Part shown: in pieces, positions 1 to 8,889 of the stretch
How the letters are laid out: the number at the start of each line of letters is the position of its first letter
Numbering within the stretch: the first letter of the stretch is position 1
Origin: Paracoccaceae bacterium
Lineage (GTDB): Bacteria > Pseudomonadota > Alphaproteobacteria > Rhodobacterales > Rhodobacteraceae
Length of the DNA: 64,000 bases
Assembly (NCBI GenBank): GCA_020425085.1
Contig: JAGQRW010000001.1
Coordinates: 248,001 to 312,000, forward strand
Direction of reading: 5' to 3'
Notes under the pieces: generated by a model
Database searches by the model: none
What the model saw: only the letters and a program-made list of their open reading frames with translations
What the model was told of the DNA's origin: nothing
Made by a program: the position numbers and the translations under genes

Positions 1-134
1 AGCATGCCACCACTGGCCGGCAACATCGCTAGCGTCGGCTGCGAGCAATAGACCACATAACCAACCCCCTGCACATCAACCAGCACGTGATCGGCGCCCT
101 TGTAATCCACCTTGCCGGTAACCTTGCCGATCAT
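1..134 (-). CDS. ruvA: Holliday junction branch migration protein RuvA (N-terminal part)
   Basis: RuvA is the junction-binding subunit of the RuvABC Holliday junction resolvasome. Only the first 44 or so residues are inside the window (beginning [16 protein letters not shown] and running through GVGYVVYC), the start of the N-terminal OB-fold that binds the crossover. The gene continues past position 1. Its ATG overlaps the stop of ruvC by four bases (ATGA), so translation of the two is probably coupled and they form the usual ruvC-ruvA operon. The call is firm despite the short length, because the sequence and the context agree. Confidence 0.93.
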   Translation of the reverse strand, partial: MIGKVTGKVDYKGADHVLVDVQGVGYVVYCSQPTLAMLPASGGM

Positions 135-637
135 TCGCCCGCTTTCGCCACAGCCCGCTCAAGGCGATCCTGGAACTCGGCGTGGTGTGCATGGCACAGT
201 GCAATCGCCAGCGCATCCGCTGCATCGGCACCACTGATGATCACCCCGGCTAATTGCAGTTTCACCATATGCTGAACCTGTTCCTTTTGCGCGTGACCAA
301 CCCCGACCACCACCTTCTTGACGGTATTGGGGGCATATTCGGCCACTTTCAACCCTTGCTGGGCCGGCACCAAAAGGGCAATCGCCCGCGCCTGACCAAG
401 TTTTAACGTCGCCGCACCGTTGGAATTGACAAAGGTCTGTTCGACGGCGGCAGATTGCGGTTGAAAATCCTGAAAAACCCTGAGCAGTTGCGTGTGCAGG
501 CTGAGCAGTCGCGATGCCAGATCCTGGCCGGTCGAAGTGCAGACCCCATTGGCCACATGCCGCAGTTTTGGCCCGCTCGTATCCACAATGCCCCAACCCA
601 TGTGGCGAAGACCCGGATCTATGCCGATGACGCGCAT
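131..637 (-). CDS. ruvC: Holliday junction endodeoxyribonuclease RuvC
   Basis: RuvC cleaves Holliday junctions in recombinational repair, acting with RuvAB. The reading frame has the RNase H-like acidic residues: Asp in VIGIDPG near the N-terminus, Glu in AAVEQTF, and the C-terminal [11 protein letters not shown] with the last Asp. I chose the ATG giving MRVIGIDPG (168 residues), which has an AGGGG ribosome-binding site about five bases upstream and matches the usual family start. In-frame ATGs at 652 and 667 would add 5 or 10 residues. The stop overlaps the ruvA start. Length is normal for the family. Confidence 0.95.
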   Translation of the reverse strand: MRVIGIDPGLRHMGWGIVDTSGPKLRHVANGVCTSTGQDLASRLLSLHTQLLRVFQDFQPQSAAVEQTFVNSNGAATLKLGQARAIALLVPAQQGLKVAEYAPNTVKKVVVGVGHAQKEQVQHMVKLQLAGVIISGADAADALAIALCHAHHAEFQDRLERAVAKAGE

Positions 638-959
638 ACTGCCCCTGCTCATATGTTTTTTGATCAACTAGCACGAAACATGAACATTGGCCAGCATTCC
701 TTTGTTTTGCCGCCGGAGGCTGAAGTCATGGCAATCAGCCAGAAACCTACAATTATTCAGGTGTCGAATTTTGGCCAAATGTCGCTTTCAGACCTGGAAA
801 TTTCGTAATCCTGCCTAAACGTACCGATTTGCCGCTCCTATGCAAAAACTGCATTCCGGCAATGCAAAAAGGCTAATTGCAATACCGGGTTAGCAGCGAT
901 AGCTGCGCCTTTGGAAACCGGTGTCAACCCGGCCTGATCTCATGAAAAGGAAGTGCATG
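638..959. other. Non-coding gap between divergent ruvC and the DUF1127 gene
   Basis: About 320 bases separate the divergently oriented ruvC and the DUF1127 gene. It must hold both promoters. I see no convincing ORF, RNA gene or strong hairpin. The AT-richer part at roughly 820-900 is the likeliest promoter area, but no clear -35/-10 pair stands out. Confidence 0.5.
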
Positions 960-1157
960 ATGGCTATCTACAACAATTCTCGCCCGGCACCCTTCGGGGC
1001 TGTCACCACCTATCGTATCGTGTCGGCATTCGACAACCTGCGTGAAACCTTGACGGCGTGGAGCGTGAAACGCGAAACCCGCAAGCAGCTCAACAAGCTC
1101 AGCGATCGCGAGCTGAACGATATCGGCCTGTCGCGCAGCGATATCGACTGGATCTGA
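960..1157 (+). CDS. Small DUF1127 protein
   Basis: A 65-residue basic protein. The C-terminal half, WSVKRETRKQLNKLSDRELN followed by DIGLSRSDID, is the DUF1127 (YjiS-like) signature: an Arg/Leu-rich amphipathic helix followed by the DIGLSR motif. From general knowledge, small DUF1127 proteins in alphaproteobacteria have been tied to RNA turnover, phosphate and carbon metabolism, and stress small-RNA loci; nothing here proves a role. An AAGGAAG ribosome-binding site at 947-953 favours the ATG at 960 (six bases) over the adjacent ATG at 957. A strong terminator follows at 1205. Confidence 0.88.
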   Translation: MAIYNNSRPAPFGAVTTYRIVSAFDNLRETLTAWSVKRETRKQLNKLSDRELNDIGLSRSDIDWI

Positions 1158-1204
1158 TTGCCAGCCAACCGACGCTGCATCAGTGCAACCGGATAATTCT
1201 GAAA

Positions 1205-1237
1205 GGCGGCATTCCCTGGAATGCCGCCTATTCTATT
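1205..1237. terminator. Intrinsic terminator between convergent genes
   Basis: GGCGGCATTC and GAATGCCGCC form a perfect 10-bp stem with a CCTG loop (1205-1228), followed by a T-rich run on the plus strand. It sits between the DUF1127 gene and the convergent hypothetical gene ending at 1233, so it may serve both. Confidence 0.82.
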
Positions 1238-1589
1238 CTTGCTGTCCATTGATCACCGGGCGCGCATAAAAGCTCAACGCCCGTGTCACCAAATCGGGCG
1301 TCATTACCAGCAGACCGATCTTTTCACCCAGATCCGGTTCCTGATAGGCGGCCAACCGCTGACGGATCTGATCTTCACCGATCCTGAGCACGACAAATGC
1401 TTTCAGGCACAGGCCAAGCATTAGAATCAGCACCAGACTACCCCAGGGGATGCGCGCGAACAGACTGCGGCGCGGCTTTGGATATGGCTCGTAAACCGGG
1501 CCGAGCGAGGTCTGGATTGGCAGCCTTCCGGCAGTCTTTCTATAGGCTTTCAGTTTCCTGCGGAACTCTTCGACATTGTTGTCGGACAC
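1233..1589 (-). CDS. Conserved hypothetical single-pass membrane protein
   Basis: Not recognised by function. From the chosen start the protein has 118 residues: an N-terminal soluble part rich in charge (SDNNVEEFRRKLKAYRK), a Pro/Arg stretch, then one hydrophobic segment (IPWGSLVLILMLGLCLKAFV, about residues 47-66), then a soluble tail. The topology suggests a small inner-membrane protein. A GTG at 1589 is preferred because GGGAG lies eight bases upstream; an in-frame ATG at 1631 and an earlier one exist without a better ribosome site. It lies just downstream of prmA on the same strand. Confidence 0.6.
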   Translation of the reverse strand: MSDNNVEEFRRKLKAYRKTAGRLPIQTSLGPVYEPYPKPRRSLFARIPWGSLVLILMLGLCLKAFVVLRIGEDQIRQRLAAYQEPDLGEKIGLLVMTPDLVTRALSFYARPVINGQQE

Positions 1590-1655
1590 GGGCAATACTC
1601 CCATACCGTTCGAAACCACCGGTTCGAACATAGCCCTAAATAGATGATCACGCAA

Positions 1656-2534
1656 TTAACCCCGGTGTTTTTGCAACGTTAATGTGCTCCAGTCGCCAAG
1701 GCGGTCGTGGTCATTCAGTAGAAATCCCCGATCGACATAGGCGCTGATCACTTCCTCGGCCTGATGGTTGAGGATTCCGGACAGGATGACATAACCACCA
1801 TCCCTTGTGGTTTCAGCCATGTCGGGCGCAAGTTCCAGTAGCGGTGTTTTCAGGATATTGGCAAAGACAAGATCATAAGGTGCCGCTGCCCGCAGACGGT
1901 CATGCGCAAAACCGGCTGCAACCAAGCATTCCACCTGACCGGGTATGTTGTTGAAACCGAGATTGGCCTTGGCGGTCTCGATAGCGATTTCATCTATGTC
2001 GCTGGCAATAATCCGCGCATCCGGCCAAATCCGCGACGCCGCCATCGCCAGTACGGCGGTTCCGCAGCCGATATCGGCCACCGTAGCGCCCGAAAACCCG
2101 CCATCGGCAAGGCGGTCCAGTGCGATCAGACAGCCTTTGGTGGTGCCGTGATGCCCGGTACCGAATGCCATCGCCGCGTCGATCAATAGCGGCACCACAT
2201 CACCGGGCACCTTGTCAGCATCGTGACTGCCATATAGGAAAAAGCGTCCGGCCCGGACCGGCGAAAGTTCACGGCGCACATGTGCAACCCAGTCGGTTTC
2301 CGGCAATTCCGATACCACAAAGGGCTTCGCGTCAAAGGCAGCGGCCAACAGGGCCAAGCCCGCCTGATCCGGCGGTTCGATGAAATAGCCACTGATCTCG
2401 AACCGGCCCGAGCCATCTTCGATCTCGAAAACCCCGACGCCGGTCGGTTCCGGGTTCAGTCGCTCCATCGCTTCGCCCAGTGCATTGGCCTTCGTCTGAT
2501 CGGCCAGCGTGGTAAAGGCGGTAAATGTCGGCAT
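1656..2534 (-). CDS. prmA: Ribosomal protein L11 methyltransferase
   Basis: PrmA uses S-adenosylmethionine to methylate ribosomal protein L11. The class I methyltransferase core is clear: AFGTGHHGTTKGCL before motif I, then VADIGCGTAVLAMAA (motif I), ASDIDEIAIETAKAN (motif II) and DLVFANIL, which resembles the family NxLxxPL region. The N-terminal 130 residues form the L11-binding part. The ATG at 2534 gives 292 residues and has an AGGGA site; another ATG lies six codons upstream. It sits in a leftward run with msrA upstream and a hypothetical gene downstream. Confidence 0.93.
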   Translation of the reverse strand: MPTFTAFTTLADQTKANALGEAMERLNPEPTGVGVFEIEDGSGRFEISGYFIEPPDQAGLALLAAAFDAKPFVVSELPETDWVAHVRRELSPVRAGRFFLYGSHDADKVPGDVVPLLIDAAMAFGTGHHGTTKGCLIALDRLADGGFSGATVADIGCGTAVLAMAASRIWPDARIIASDIDEIAIETAKANLGFNNIPGQVECLVAAGFAHDRLRAAAPYDLVFANILKTPLLELAPDMAETTRDGGYVILSGILNHQAEEVISAYVDRGFLLNDHDRLGDWSTLTLQKHRG

Positions 2535-2594
2535 AGCATCCCTGGACAGCATGATCGCGCTATCCCCGGCGGATAGGCCGCGACTGCACCGGCG

Positions 2595-3245
2595 TCAAGC
2601 CGTAAGGCCGACCGGGCACCTCACGCCGGTGCCGCCAATGCCGCAATAACCTTGCGGGTTCCTGGCAAGATATTGCTGATGGTATTCCTCGGCCAGATAA
2701 TATGGCCCTGCATCAGCAATTTCGGTGGTGATCCTACCATATCCGGCGACAGCCAGTTCCGCCTCGTATACCTCTTTTGATTGCAACGCCTGTGCCAGCT
2801 GTTCGCCGTTCGAGGTGTAAATCGCGCTCCGGTATTGGGTGCCTGTATCGTTACCCTGACGCATGCCCTGAGTCGGGTTGTGACTTTCCCAAAAGGTTTT
2901 CAGGATTTCGGCAAAACTGATGATCGTGGGATCGAATACCACTCTGATCACCTCGGCATGACCTGTCTGGCCGCTACAGGTTTCCTGATAAGTCGGGTTC
3001 GGGGTATGGCCGCCAGCATAGCCGACACTGGTTACCCAGACACCTTCCTTTTGCCAGAACACCCTTTCCGCCCCCCAGAAACAGCCCATACCCAACAGTA
3101 CCGACTGCATCCCATCCGGCATCCTGCCTTGCAAAGACCGACCATTGACAAAATGCTTTTCAGCAGTCGGCATCGCCTGTGGGCGACCTGGCAGGGCGGT
3201 CATGGAATTCGGCATGGCGGATCGGGTATGGCTGAAAAGGGACAT
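2595..3245 (-). CDS. msrA: Peptide methionine (S)-S-oxide reductase MsrA
   Basis: MsrA reduces the S-epimer of methionine sulfoxide in proteins and free methionine, repairing oxidative damage. The catalytic Cys lies in the diagnostic [13 protein letters not shown] motif (about residue 56). Later motifs [36 protein letters not shown] and the C-terminal Cys (GYCGIGG) for thioredoxin-linked recycling are present. The start at 3245 follows a consensus AGGAGG six bases upstream and gives 216 residues, slightly long for the family because of an N-terminal extension. It is cytoplasmic, with no signal peptide. Confidence 0.95.
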   Translation of the reverse strand: MSLFSHTRSAMPNSMTALPGRPQAMPTAEKHFVNGRSLQGRMPDGMQSVLLGMGCFWGAERVFWQKEGVWVTSVGYAGGHTPNPTYQETCSGQTGHAEVIRVVFDPTIISFAEILKTFWESHNPTQGMRQGNDTGTQYRSAIYTSNGEQLAQALQSKEVYEAELAVAGYGRITTEIADAGPYYLAEEYHQQYLARNPQGYCGIGGTGVRCPVGLTA

Positions 3246-3341
3246 TGCTATCCTCCTGTTCCGTATGGACCTGATACTAGGCGTCCAGACCCTGGTCGGC
3301 AAGTTGCAGTGCGGCTTGATCACAAAGAGTTTGGCCCGAAG

Positions 3342-4685
3342 TCAGCCGGTTCGATTGCGCCGTTCCAGCCGCACGACGAACAACCAGCCGCCAATCGCCG
3401 CCATGCTGCCCGCCAAAACCCCCGATGCCGCATGACCGTAAATTGCCCCTGGTGCTGCGTACCAGCCGCTCAGCAGCGCCACCAGTGGCCATAGCAGAAT
3501 ACCATCGCGCAGCCAGTTGAAAAACGTCGAGAAATACGCCGCCCCCAATGCATTGAAGGATGAATTCGCCACATATAGCGCCCCGGTGAACACATACCCC
3601 CCCGCCGCGATCAGGGTAAAGGCGCGGATCACGTCGGCGGCGTCGCCTCTCATCCCGAAAATCGACACCACCTGATTTGTCGCCAGCAACAGTATACCCC
3701 AGGCAATCAAGGTATAGATCAAACAAAACAGCAAGGCGTCACGGTAGGTCCGCTTGACTCGGTCAAACTGACCAGCACCGTAATTCTGCCCGAAGATGCC
3801 ACCAATCGCACCCGAAAGCGCAAACAAACCGCCAAAGGTCAAAACGGTCAGACGCGCGATCACCGCCCATCCGGCAACTGCGCTGTCGCCAAACTCGGCG
3901 ATTATACTGGTGACGATATAATTGCCGAACGGTGTTGAAAGCTGGGTCAATATGGCCGGCACCGCAATCAGCGCAAAGGGTTTTATCAGTCGTCTGAAAT
4001 CCGACCAGGTAATCCGGCCCGCAAGGTCATGCACCTTCAGAACATAATAAAGAGACAGCCCCGCCGACAGCCCCCGCGACAGCACCACTGCCAATGCCGC
4101 ACCGTCAAGACCAAGGCCCAGTCCAAAGATCAGCACCGGATCGACAATCATCGACACCACACCCGAGGAAACCGTGACCATCATCGCGCGATAGGCATCG
4201 CCTTCGGCACGCAACACCGCCGAACCGACCATACCCAGCGCCATCACCGGCAGCGCCAGTACCGAAATGCCAAGATAGCGCGCGGCGGCAATTTCAGTTT
4301 CGCCACTGGCCCCGGCCATCGCCAGAATCTCATGACGAAAGATCAGGATCAGCGTCGCCACGATCAGTTGCACCGAAAATGCCGCGATGGCACAGACCAC
4401 TACTTGCCGCCTGGCTTCGGCCATGTTGCGCTGTCCGATCAGCCGCGACACGGTGGCAGTAACGGCGATCATCATGCCGATACCGAACGAAACCGAAAAG
4501 AACTGGATGGTCCAGGCAAACCCCAGCGCCGCCACCAGTTGCTCCGCCCCGAGCAAGGACACCCAGAACAGATTGGCAGCATCAATCAGAAACATGAAAG
4601 TGACCCCTGCCGAGCCGGTCAGGGTCATTCTGATCACATGTCCCATGGTCGATCCGCTGGTAAATCGCCCGATAATCGGTGACAT
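3342..4685 (-). CDS. MATE family multidrug/toxin efflux transporter
   Basis: A 447-residue, strongly hydrophobic protein with about 12 predicted membrane segments and the two-fold repeat of MATE (MatE) exporters, which use Na+ or H+ gradients to export organic cations. Recognisable features are the N-terminal GSAGVTFMFLIDAANLFWVS, the FGIGMMIAVTATVSRLIGQ loop, the LRAEGDAYRAMM segment and the matching second half with GIFGQNYGAGQFDRV. The start codon is three bases after the stop of the upstream MFS gene, so the two are cotranscribed. The substrate cannot be told. Confidence 0.9.
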   Translation of the reverse strand: MSPIIGRFTSGSTMGHVIRMTLTGSAGVTFMFLIDAANLFWVSLLGAEQLVAALGFAWTIQFFSVSFGIGMMIAVTATVSRLIGQRNMAEARRQVVVCAIAAFSVQLIVATLILIFRHEILAMAGASGETEIAAARYLGISVLALPVMALGMVGSAVLRAEGDAYRAMMVTVSSGVVSMIVDPVLIFGLGLGLDGAALAVVLSRGLSAGLSLYYVLKVHDLAGRITWSDFRRLIKPFALIAVPAILTQLSTPFGNYIVTSIIAEFGDSAVAGWAVIARLTVLTFGGLFALSGAIGGIFGQNYGAGQFDRVKRTYRDALLFCLIYTLIAWGILLLATNQVVSIFGMRGDAADVIRAFTLIAAGGYVFTGALYVANSSFNALGAAYFSTFFNWLRDGILLWPLVALLSGWYAAPGAIYGHAASGVLAGSMAAIGGWLFVVRLERRNRTG

Positions 4686-4688
4686 TGC

Positions 4689-5939
4689 CTACTCCGCCAG
4701 AATCCGCAGAGAACCACCGGCAAAGATCGTCTCATTGCCGTCTGAGGGATGGCGCGGGATCAGCAGCGCCAGCAACAGCGACACCAGGGCCATGCAAGCC
4801 GCAAGAACAAACACTGCCAGCGGCGAGGTAATCCAGAGATAGCCCAGCAGCGCCGGCAGACAGACCGCCGCAATATGGTTGATGGTAAAGGCCACAGCAG
4901 CAGTTGGTGCGATATCCTTTGGGTCGCAAATCTTCTGAAAATAGGTTTTCTGCGCAAAGGCCAGCGCAAAGAACAAGTGATCAACCACATAAAGCCCCGC
5001 CGCAAGCATCGCACCCCAGCCGAAATAGTAGATGCCGCCATAGGCAAGAAAGACACCGATCAGGCCGGTATATTCAAAAATCAATGCACGCCGTTCTCCG
5101 AACAGTGTGATCAGGCGCCCCATCAGGGGCGCAAACACCATGTTGGCGATATAATTGATCATGAACAGCGCGGTGATGGCGTAGACCTCAAAACCGAACC
5201 GTTCGACCATCATGAAAGCAGCAAAAACCACGAAAATTTGCCGCCGTGCCCCGGCCATGAACTGTAGTGCATAGTATAGCCAGTAGCGCCTTTTCAACAC
5301 CATCCGTTTGACCTGCGGTGTCGGGCTTTCAAATTGCGGATATGCAAAATAGCAGATCATCGCCAGCAATATCGTTGCGCCGCCACCAATAAGGTAAGCG
5401 GCGGTATAGGTAAGGCCGTAATACACCCAGCCAACCACGATCAGCCCATATGCTACAAGTGACGCCGCCGAACCTGTTGCCACCAGCCAGCCCAACACCT
5501 GCGGCGCACGCTTGCGGTCGATCCACTGCAGCTGCAACGACTGATTGACAGTTTCGTAATAGTGAAAGCCAAGCGAACTCAGCATCGTTGTGACCAGCAA
5601 CCCCTCGAAGCTGGGAAAGAACGATGTCACCGCCGTTGCCAGCCCTAGCACCAACAGCGAAACCACACCCAGCACCTGTTCGCGCATGAAGATGATGACC
5701 GCAATCACCCCCACCGCCAGAAAACCAGGGATTTCGCGTACCGATTGCAGCCAGCCGATCTTGACCCCGTCAAAGGCGGCAACTTCTATCACGAAATTGT
5801 TCAGCAGTGCCGACCAAACGGAAAAAGCCAAAGGCATGGCCACCGCCATCAGAACCAGCAGCGCCACCGGCTGCCGCCAGATCGGCAACGAACCAGCCTC
5901 ATCCAGGGTCAAAATCGTTGATTTGAACAGCCGCACCAT
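4689..5939 (-). CDS. MFS-type transporter
   Basis: A polytopic membrane protein of about 416 residues with 11-12 hydrophobic segments and a cytoplasmic, basic central loop (QVKRMVLKRRYW), the pattern of the major facilitator superfamily. The substrate is unknown. The start at 5939 (MVRLFKSTILTL) is preferred because the 12 residues before it are uncharacteristic; the ATG at 5975 is possible. It is the first gene of a leftward run MFS-MATE-msrA-prmA. The pairing with a MATE exporter suggests a joint export function, which is inference only. Confidence 0.8.
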   Translation of the reverse strand: MVRLFKSTILTLDEAGSLPIWRQPVALLVLMAVAMPLAFSVWSALLNNFVIEVAAFDGVKIGWLQSVREIPGFLAVGVIAVIIFMREQVLGVVSLLVLGLATAVTSFFPSFEGLLVTTMLSSLGFHYYETVNQSLQLQWIDRKRAPQVLGWLVATGSAASLVAYGLIVVGWVYYGLTYTAAYLIGGGATILLAMICYFAYPQFESPTPQVKRMVLKRRYWLYYALQFMAGARRQIFVVFAAFMMVERFGFEVYAITALFMINYIANMVFAPLMGRLITLFGERRALIFEYTGLIGVFLAYGGIYYFGWGAMLAAGLYVVDHLFFALAFAQKTYFQKICDPKDIAPTAAVAFTINHIAAVCLPALLGYLWITSPLAVFVLAACMALVSLLLALLIPRHPSDGNETIFAGGSLRILAE

Positions 5940-6167
5940 GGAATCGCCATATCCCTTTCGCCACAGCGCCGCCACCGGATTCGAAAAAATTATTTCGGCA
6001 CAATATGGAAAATCACAGTTGCGAACAAATCAGCGATAATGACTGCTTGCCATCCCCGGCAGCACCCCCGACACAGACATTCAATCTGAAAAACTTGCCG
6101 CACTTCCAAAAGTTTGCCACATTTCCACATGAAACCCCAAGCTCAGGCTGCAAAGAAACAAAACCTC

Positions 6168-7223
6168 ATGAACCCCTACCAGTCGCAACCGGTCAAAGCC
6201 TTCTGGAAACCCGCCGTTGGCGAACGCTCGTTGTCGAATCTCAGCGAATTGTGGGGGCCGAAATTCGCCATTGCGCCCGATAGCAAGGTTGCCACTTACG
6301 GCTCCTGTTTTGCCCAGCATTTCGGGCAGGCTTTGATCCGGCGCAATCACCACTGGCTGAACACCGAGCCGGCACCCGCGGGATTGAAACCGGAACAAGC
6401 GCGCGCCTTTGGCTACAACCTTTTTTCCAGCCGGACCGGCAATATCTACACCACCTCACTCATGCAGCAATGGTGCCTTTGGTCGTTTGGCATCGCCGCC
6501 CCACCCGATGAGATCTGGCAGCGGGATGACCGGTTTTTTGACCCTTACCGACCGATGATAGAACCCGAAGGCTTTGCCAGCCCGGATGAGTTGCTGGCCA
6601 CCCGCGCCCATACATTTGCCTGCTTTCGCAGCAGTGTCGAACAGGCGAATTGCCTGGTTTTCACCCTTGGGCTGACCGAGCGTTGGGGCAACATCCTGAA
6701 CGGCACCGAATATCCGATCTGCCCGGGCACCACTGCGGGAACATTCAACCAGGATCAGCATGTCTTTGACAACATGGACTATTCCAGCGTAAGGGAAAGC
6801 TTGTTGGCTGCGATCGGCTTGATGCGTGATGCCAACCCCGGGCTCAATATCCTGCTGACTGTCTCGCCGGTTCCGCTGACCGCAACCGCGACAAAACAGC
6901 ATGTGCTGATTGCCACGATGCATTCCAAATCCATCCTGCGGGCGGTTGCCGGACAGGTGGCCATGGAACTGCCATATGTCGATTATTTTCCATCCTATGA
7001 CATCATTTCAAGCCCCGCCCTCAAGAGCAGTTTCTTTGCGCCGAACAAGCGCGATGTCACCGGTCAGGCGGTTGGCTATGTCATGGACCGGTTCTTTGGG
7101 GCACAAGCCGAGTCGTTCGGGCCGTTCAAAGAACAACCCCCAGCCGATCACCATTTGCGACAATCACAAATAGATCCGGTCTGTGACGAGGAAATGCTGG
7201 CAGCATTCGGAGCAGACAGGTGA
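6168..7223 (+). CDS. GSCFA family protein
   Basis: The motif ATYGSCFAQHFGQAL, which names the GSCFA domain family, lies about 45 residues from the start; an NPY...AFWKP lead-in and a C-terminal FAPNKRDVTG segment also fit. The family is related to SGNH/GDSL esterases, the Ser of GSCFA being the likely nucleophile, but its substrate is not established. The ATG at 6168 gives 351 residues; earlier TTG and ATG codons at 6114 and 6129 are less likely. Its stop overlaps the GTG of the next gene (GTGA), implying translational coupling with another SGNH-like protein. Confidence 0.85.
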   Translation: MNPYQSQPVKAFWKPAVGERSLSNLSELWGPKFAIAPDSKVATYGSCFAQHFGQALIRRNHHWLNTEPAPAGLKPEQARAFGYNLFSSRTGNIYTTSLMQQWCLWSFGIAAPPDEIWQRDDRFFDPYRPMIEPEGFASPDELLATRAHTFACFRSSVEQANCLVFTLGLTERWGNILNGTEYPICPGTTAGTFNQDQHVFDNMDYSSVRESLLAAIGLMRDANPGLNILLTVSPVPLTATATKQHVLIATMHSKSILRAVAGQVAMELPYVDYFPSYDIISSPALKSSFFAPNKRDVTGQAVGYVMDRFFGAQAESFGPFKEQPPADHHLRQSQIDPVCDEEMLAAFGADR

Positions 7224-7999
7224 AAGTCTGCATCATCGGAAATTCGCACATTGCGGCGCTGAAACTCGGCTGGCAATCGGGCCTTGCCAATCGCTGGCAC
7301 GGCACCGACCTGACGTTTTATGGCGCGCGCGGTGGCGATATCGCGGAACTGCTGGTCCAGGATGGTCAGATTGCGCCGAAAACCGAAACCGTGGCGGCCA
7401 GTCTTCGCGCCACTTCGGGCGGACATTCCATGATAGATCCGCTGGCCTATGATGCGATTCTGGTCTACGGGCTTTGCCGGGATCTGAACCGGCAGGTTCA
7501 GAACCTCGGAACACCATATTCCGCCGCCGCGCTTGAATTGGCGCAACTGGAATACTGGATCGGCTCGAACCTATTGAAGGTCATCTCGGCAATCCGCGAG
7601 ATCGACAGCCGCCCGCTTTATGTCGGTGCGGCACCGCTGGAGGCCGCCGTTGCCAGGGGCATCTCCGACAACCGCTTGTATGCAGAATTCATTAGAACCA
7701 GCAATGATCGGGTTTTCGCGCTTGCCGATGCCATCCTGCTGCCACAACCGATGCAAACCATCGTCAATGGCGATGCAACCGATTTGCGCTTTTCCATCGG
7801 CTCAACCCGCCTGGCGGTAGGAGACAGCTTTGACGACAAACGCCATCCTGGCGAGGAAAACCGCCACATGAACGCTGAATTCGGCGCGCTGTGGCTGGAA
7901 CAATTCCTTAAACGCGCTGCAAGTGATCGGGCAGTTGGGGCAAAATACAAAACAGGGGCCGCCCGGAAGGCAGCCCCTGAAATCCTGCAAAACCACTAA
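7220..7999 (+). CDS. SGNH-like hydrolase family protein
   Basis: The protein opens with VCIIGNSHIAALKLGW, where GNSH resembles the block I serine motif of SGNH hydrolases, and ends with a DDKRHPGEENRHMN segment that could supply the catalytic Asp and His. Length is 259 residues with no signal peptide. It starts at a GTG overlapping the stop of the GSCFA gene, so the two proteins are probably made together and may act on the same cell-surface or secondary-metabolite ester. The last dozen codons lie inside the rpsD terminator hairpin, so the C-terminal tail is shared with a regulatory element. Confidence 0.72.
   Translation: MKVCIIGNSHIAALKLGWQSGLANRWHGTDLTFYGARGGDIAELLVQDGQIAPKTETVAASLRATSGGHSMIDPLAYDAILVYGLCRDLNRQVQNLGTPYSAAALELAQLEYWIGSNLLKVISAIREIDSRPLYVGAAPLEAAVARGISDNRLYAEFIRTSNDRVFALADAILLPQPMQTIVNGDATDLRFSIGSTRLAVGDSFDDKRHPGEENRHMNAEFGALWLEQFLKRAASDRAVGAKYKTGAARKAAPEILQNH
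7941..7979 (-). terminator. Intrinsic terminator of rpsD
   Basis: On the minus strand CAGGGGC...GCCCCTG forms an outer 7-bp stem, with GCC/GGC inside it (7953-7979), followed by the U-rich tail TTTTGTATTTTG (7952-7941). It lies about 45 bases past the rpsD stop. It overlaps the 3' end of the convergent SGNH-like gene. Confidence 0.85.
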
Positions 8000-8021
8000 G
8001 GTTTCGGACCGGACAGGCCGA

Positions 8022-8642
8022 TCAGTTCTTGGCGTAGAATTCGACCACCAGGTTCGGTTCCATCATCACCGGATAAGGCACGTCTGACAGCGATGGCAAG
8101 CGGATGAACTCGGCTGTCAGCTTGCTGTGGTCAACGCCCAGATATTCCGGCACATCACGCTCGGACGAGGCAATCGCCTCCAGCACCAGAGCGATCTGTT
8201 TGGAACGATCGCGAACGGCGATTACATCGCCTTCCTTCACCCGATATGAGGGAATGTTGACTCTCTGGCCATTCACCGTGACATGACCGTGGTTGACGAA
8301 CTGGCGCGCGGCAAAAATCGTCGGCACAAACTTGGCGCGGTAAACCACCGCATCCAGGCGTTGTTCCAACAATCCGATCAAGTTCTCACCGGTATCGCCT
8401 TTTACCCGCTCGGCCTCGGTAAAGATGCGGCGGAACTGTTTTTCCGTCAGATCGCCGTAATACCCTTTCAGCTTTTGCTTGGCGCGCAGTTGCAGGCCAA
8501 AATCCGAAAGCTTACCCTTGCGACGCTGGCCGTGCTGGCCGGGGCCATATTCGCGGCGGTTGACCGGGGATTTGGGGCGACCCCAGATGTTTTCGCCCAT
8601 CCGGCGGTCGAGTTTGTACTTGGCAGACGTGCGTTTGGTCAC
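8022..8642 (-). CDS. rpsD: 30S ribosomal protein S4
   Basis: S4 is a primary 16S rRNA-binding protein that nucleates assembly of the small subunit. The N-terminal arm [20 protein letters not shown], the [10 protein letters not shown] region and the S4 domain [14 protein letters not shown] followed by [16 protein letters not shown] are all typical, and the 206-residue length is normal. Translation starts at GTG behind an AGGAGA site. The gene is monocistronic, with its own promoter (8779-8806), a 130-base leader and an intrinsic terminator. Confidence 0.98.
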   Translation of the reverse strand: MTKRTSAKYKLDRRMGENIWGRPKSPVNRREYGPGQHGQRRKGKLSDFGLQLRAKQKLKGYYGDLTEKQFRRIFTEAERVKGDTGENLIGLLEQRLDAVVYRAKFVPTIFAARQFVNHGHVTVNGQRVNIPSYRVKEGDVIAVRDRSKQIALVLEAIASSERDVPEYLGVDHSKLTAEFIRLPSLSDVPYPVMMEPNLVVEFYAKN

Positions 8643-8772
8643 GGCTGATCTCCTTCTTTAGGGGTCGCTTTGCTGGCGACCATGAAGGGCGTTGTCCTTT
8701 CCCCGTTCGGGGCGACAGGCATCCCCTTGCGGGGGCCACCAACACCAATGATGCTCCGGCACCGGGCCGGAT
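8643..8772 (-). promoter_or_regulatory. Structured 5' leader of rpsD
   Basis: The predicted transcript has a leader of about 130 bases with three consecutive hairpins: CCCC-TTGC-GGGG (8723-8734), CCCC-GTTC-GGGG (8701-8712) and GGTCGC/GCGACC with a 7-base loop (8663-8681), the last ending about ten bases before the ribosome site. S4 autoregulates its own mRNA leader in several bacteria, so this leader could be a repressor target. That role is inference; the hairpins are directly visible. Confidence 0.5.
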
Positions 8773-8778
8773 GGGCGG

Positions 8779-8806
8779 GTTATAGGGAATTGACTATCGG
8801 TGTCAA
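8779..8806 (-). promoter_or_regulatory. Sigma-70 type promoter for rpsD
   Basis: On the minus strand TTGACA (8806-8801), a 16-base spacer and TATAAC (8784-8779) make a near-consensus vegetative promoter, placing the start near 8772. It argues that the divergent acyltransferase gene begins further right, at 8890. Confidence 0.75.
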
Positions 8807-8889
8807 TGGGGGATTCCCCATGTCGGGAATCCTGTCTAATATGCCCACGCAACAACCGCCCTCTGACGGGCAGAATATTCGGACGGCAT

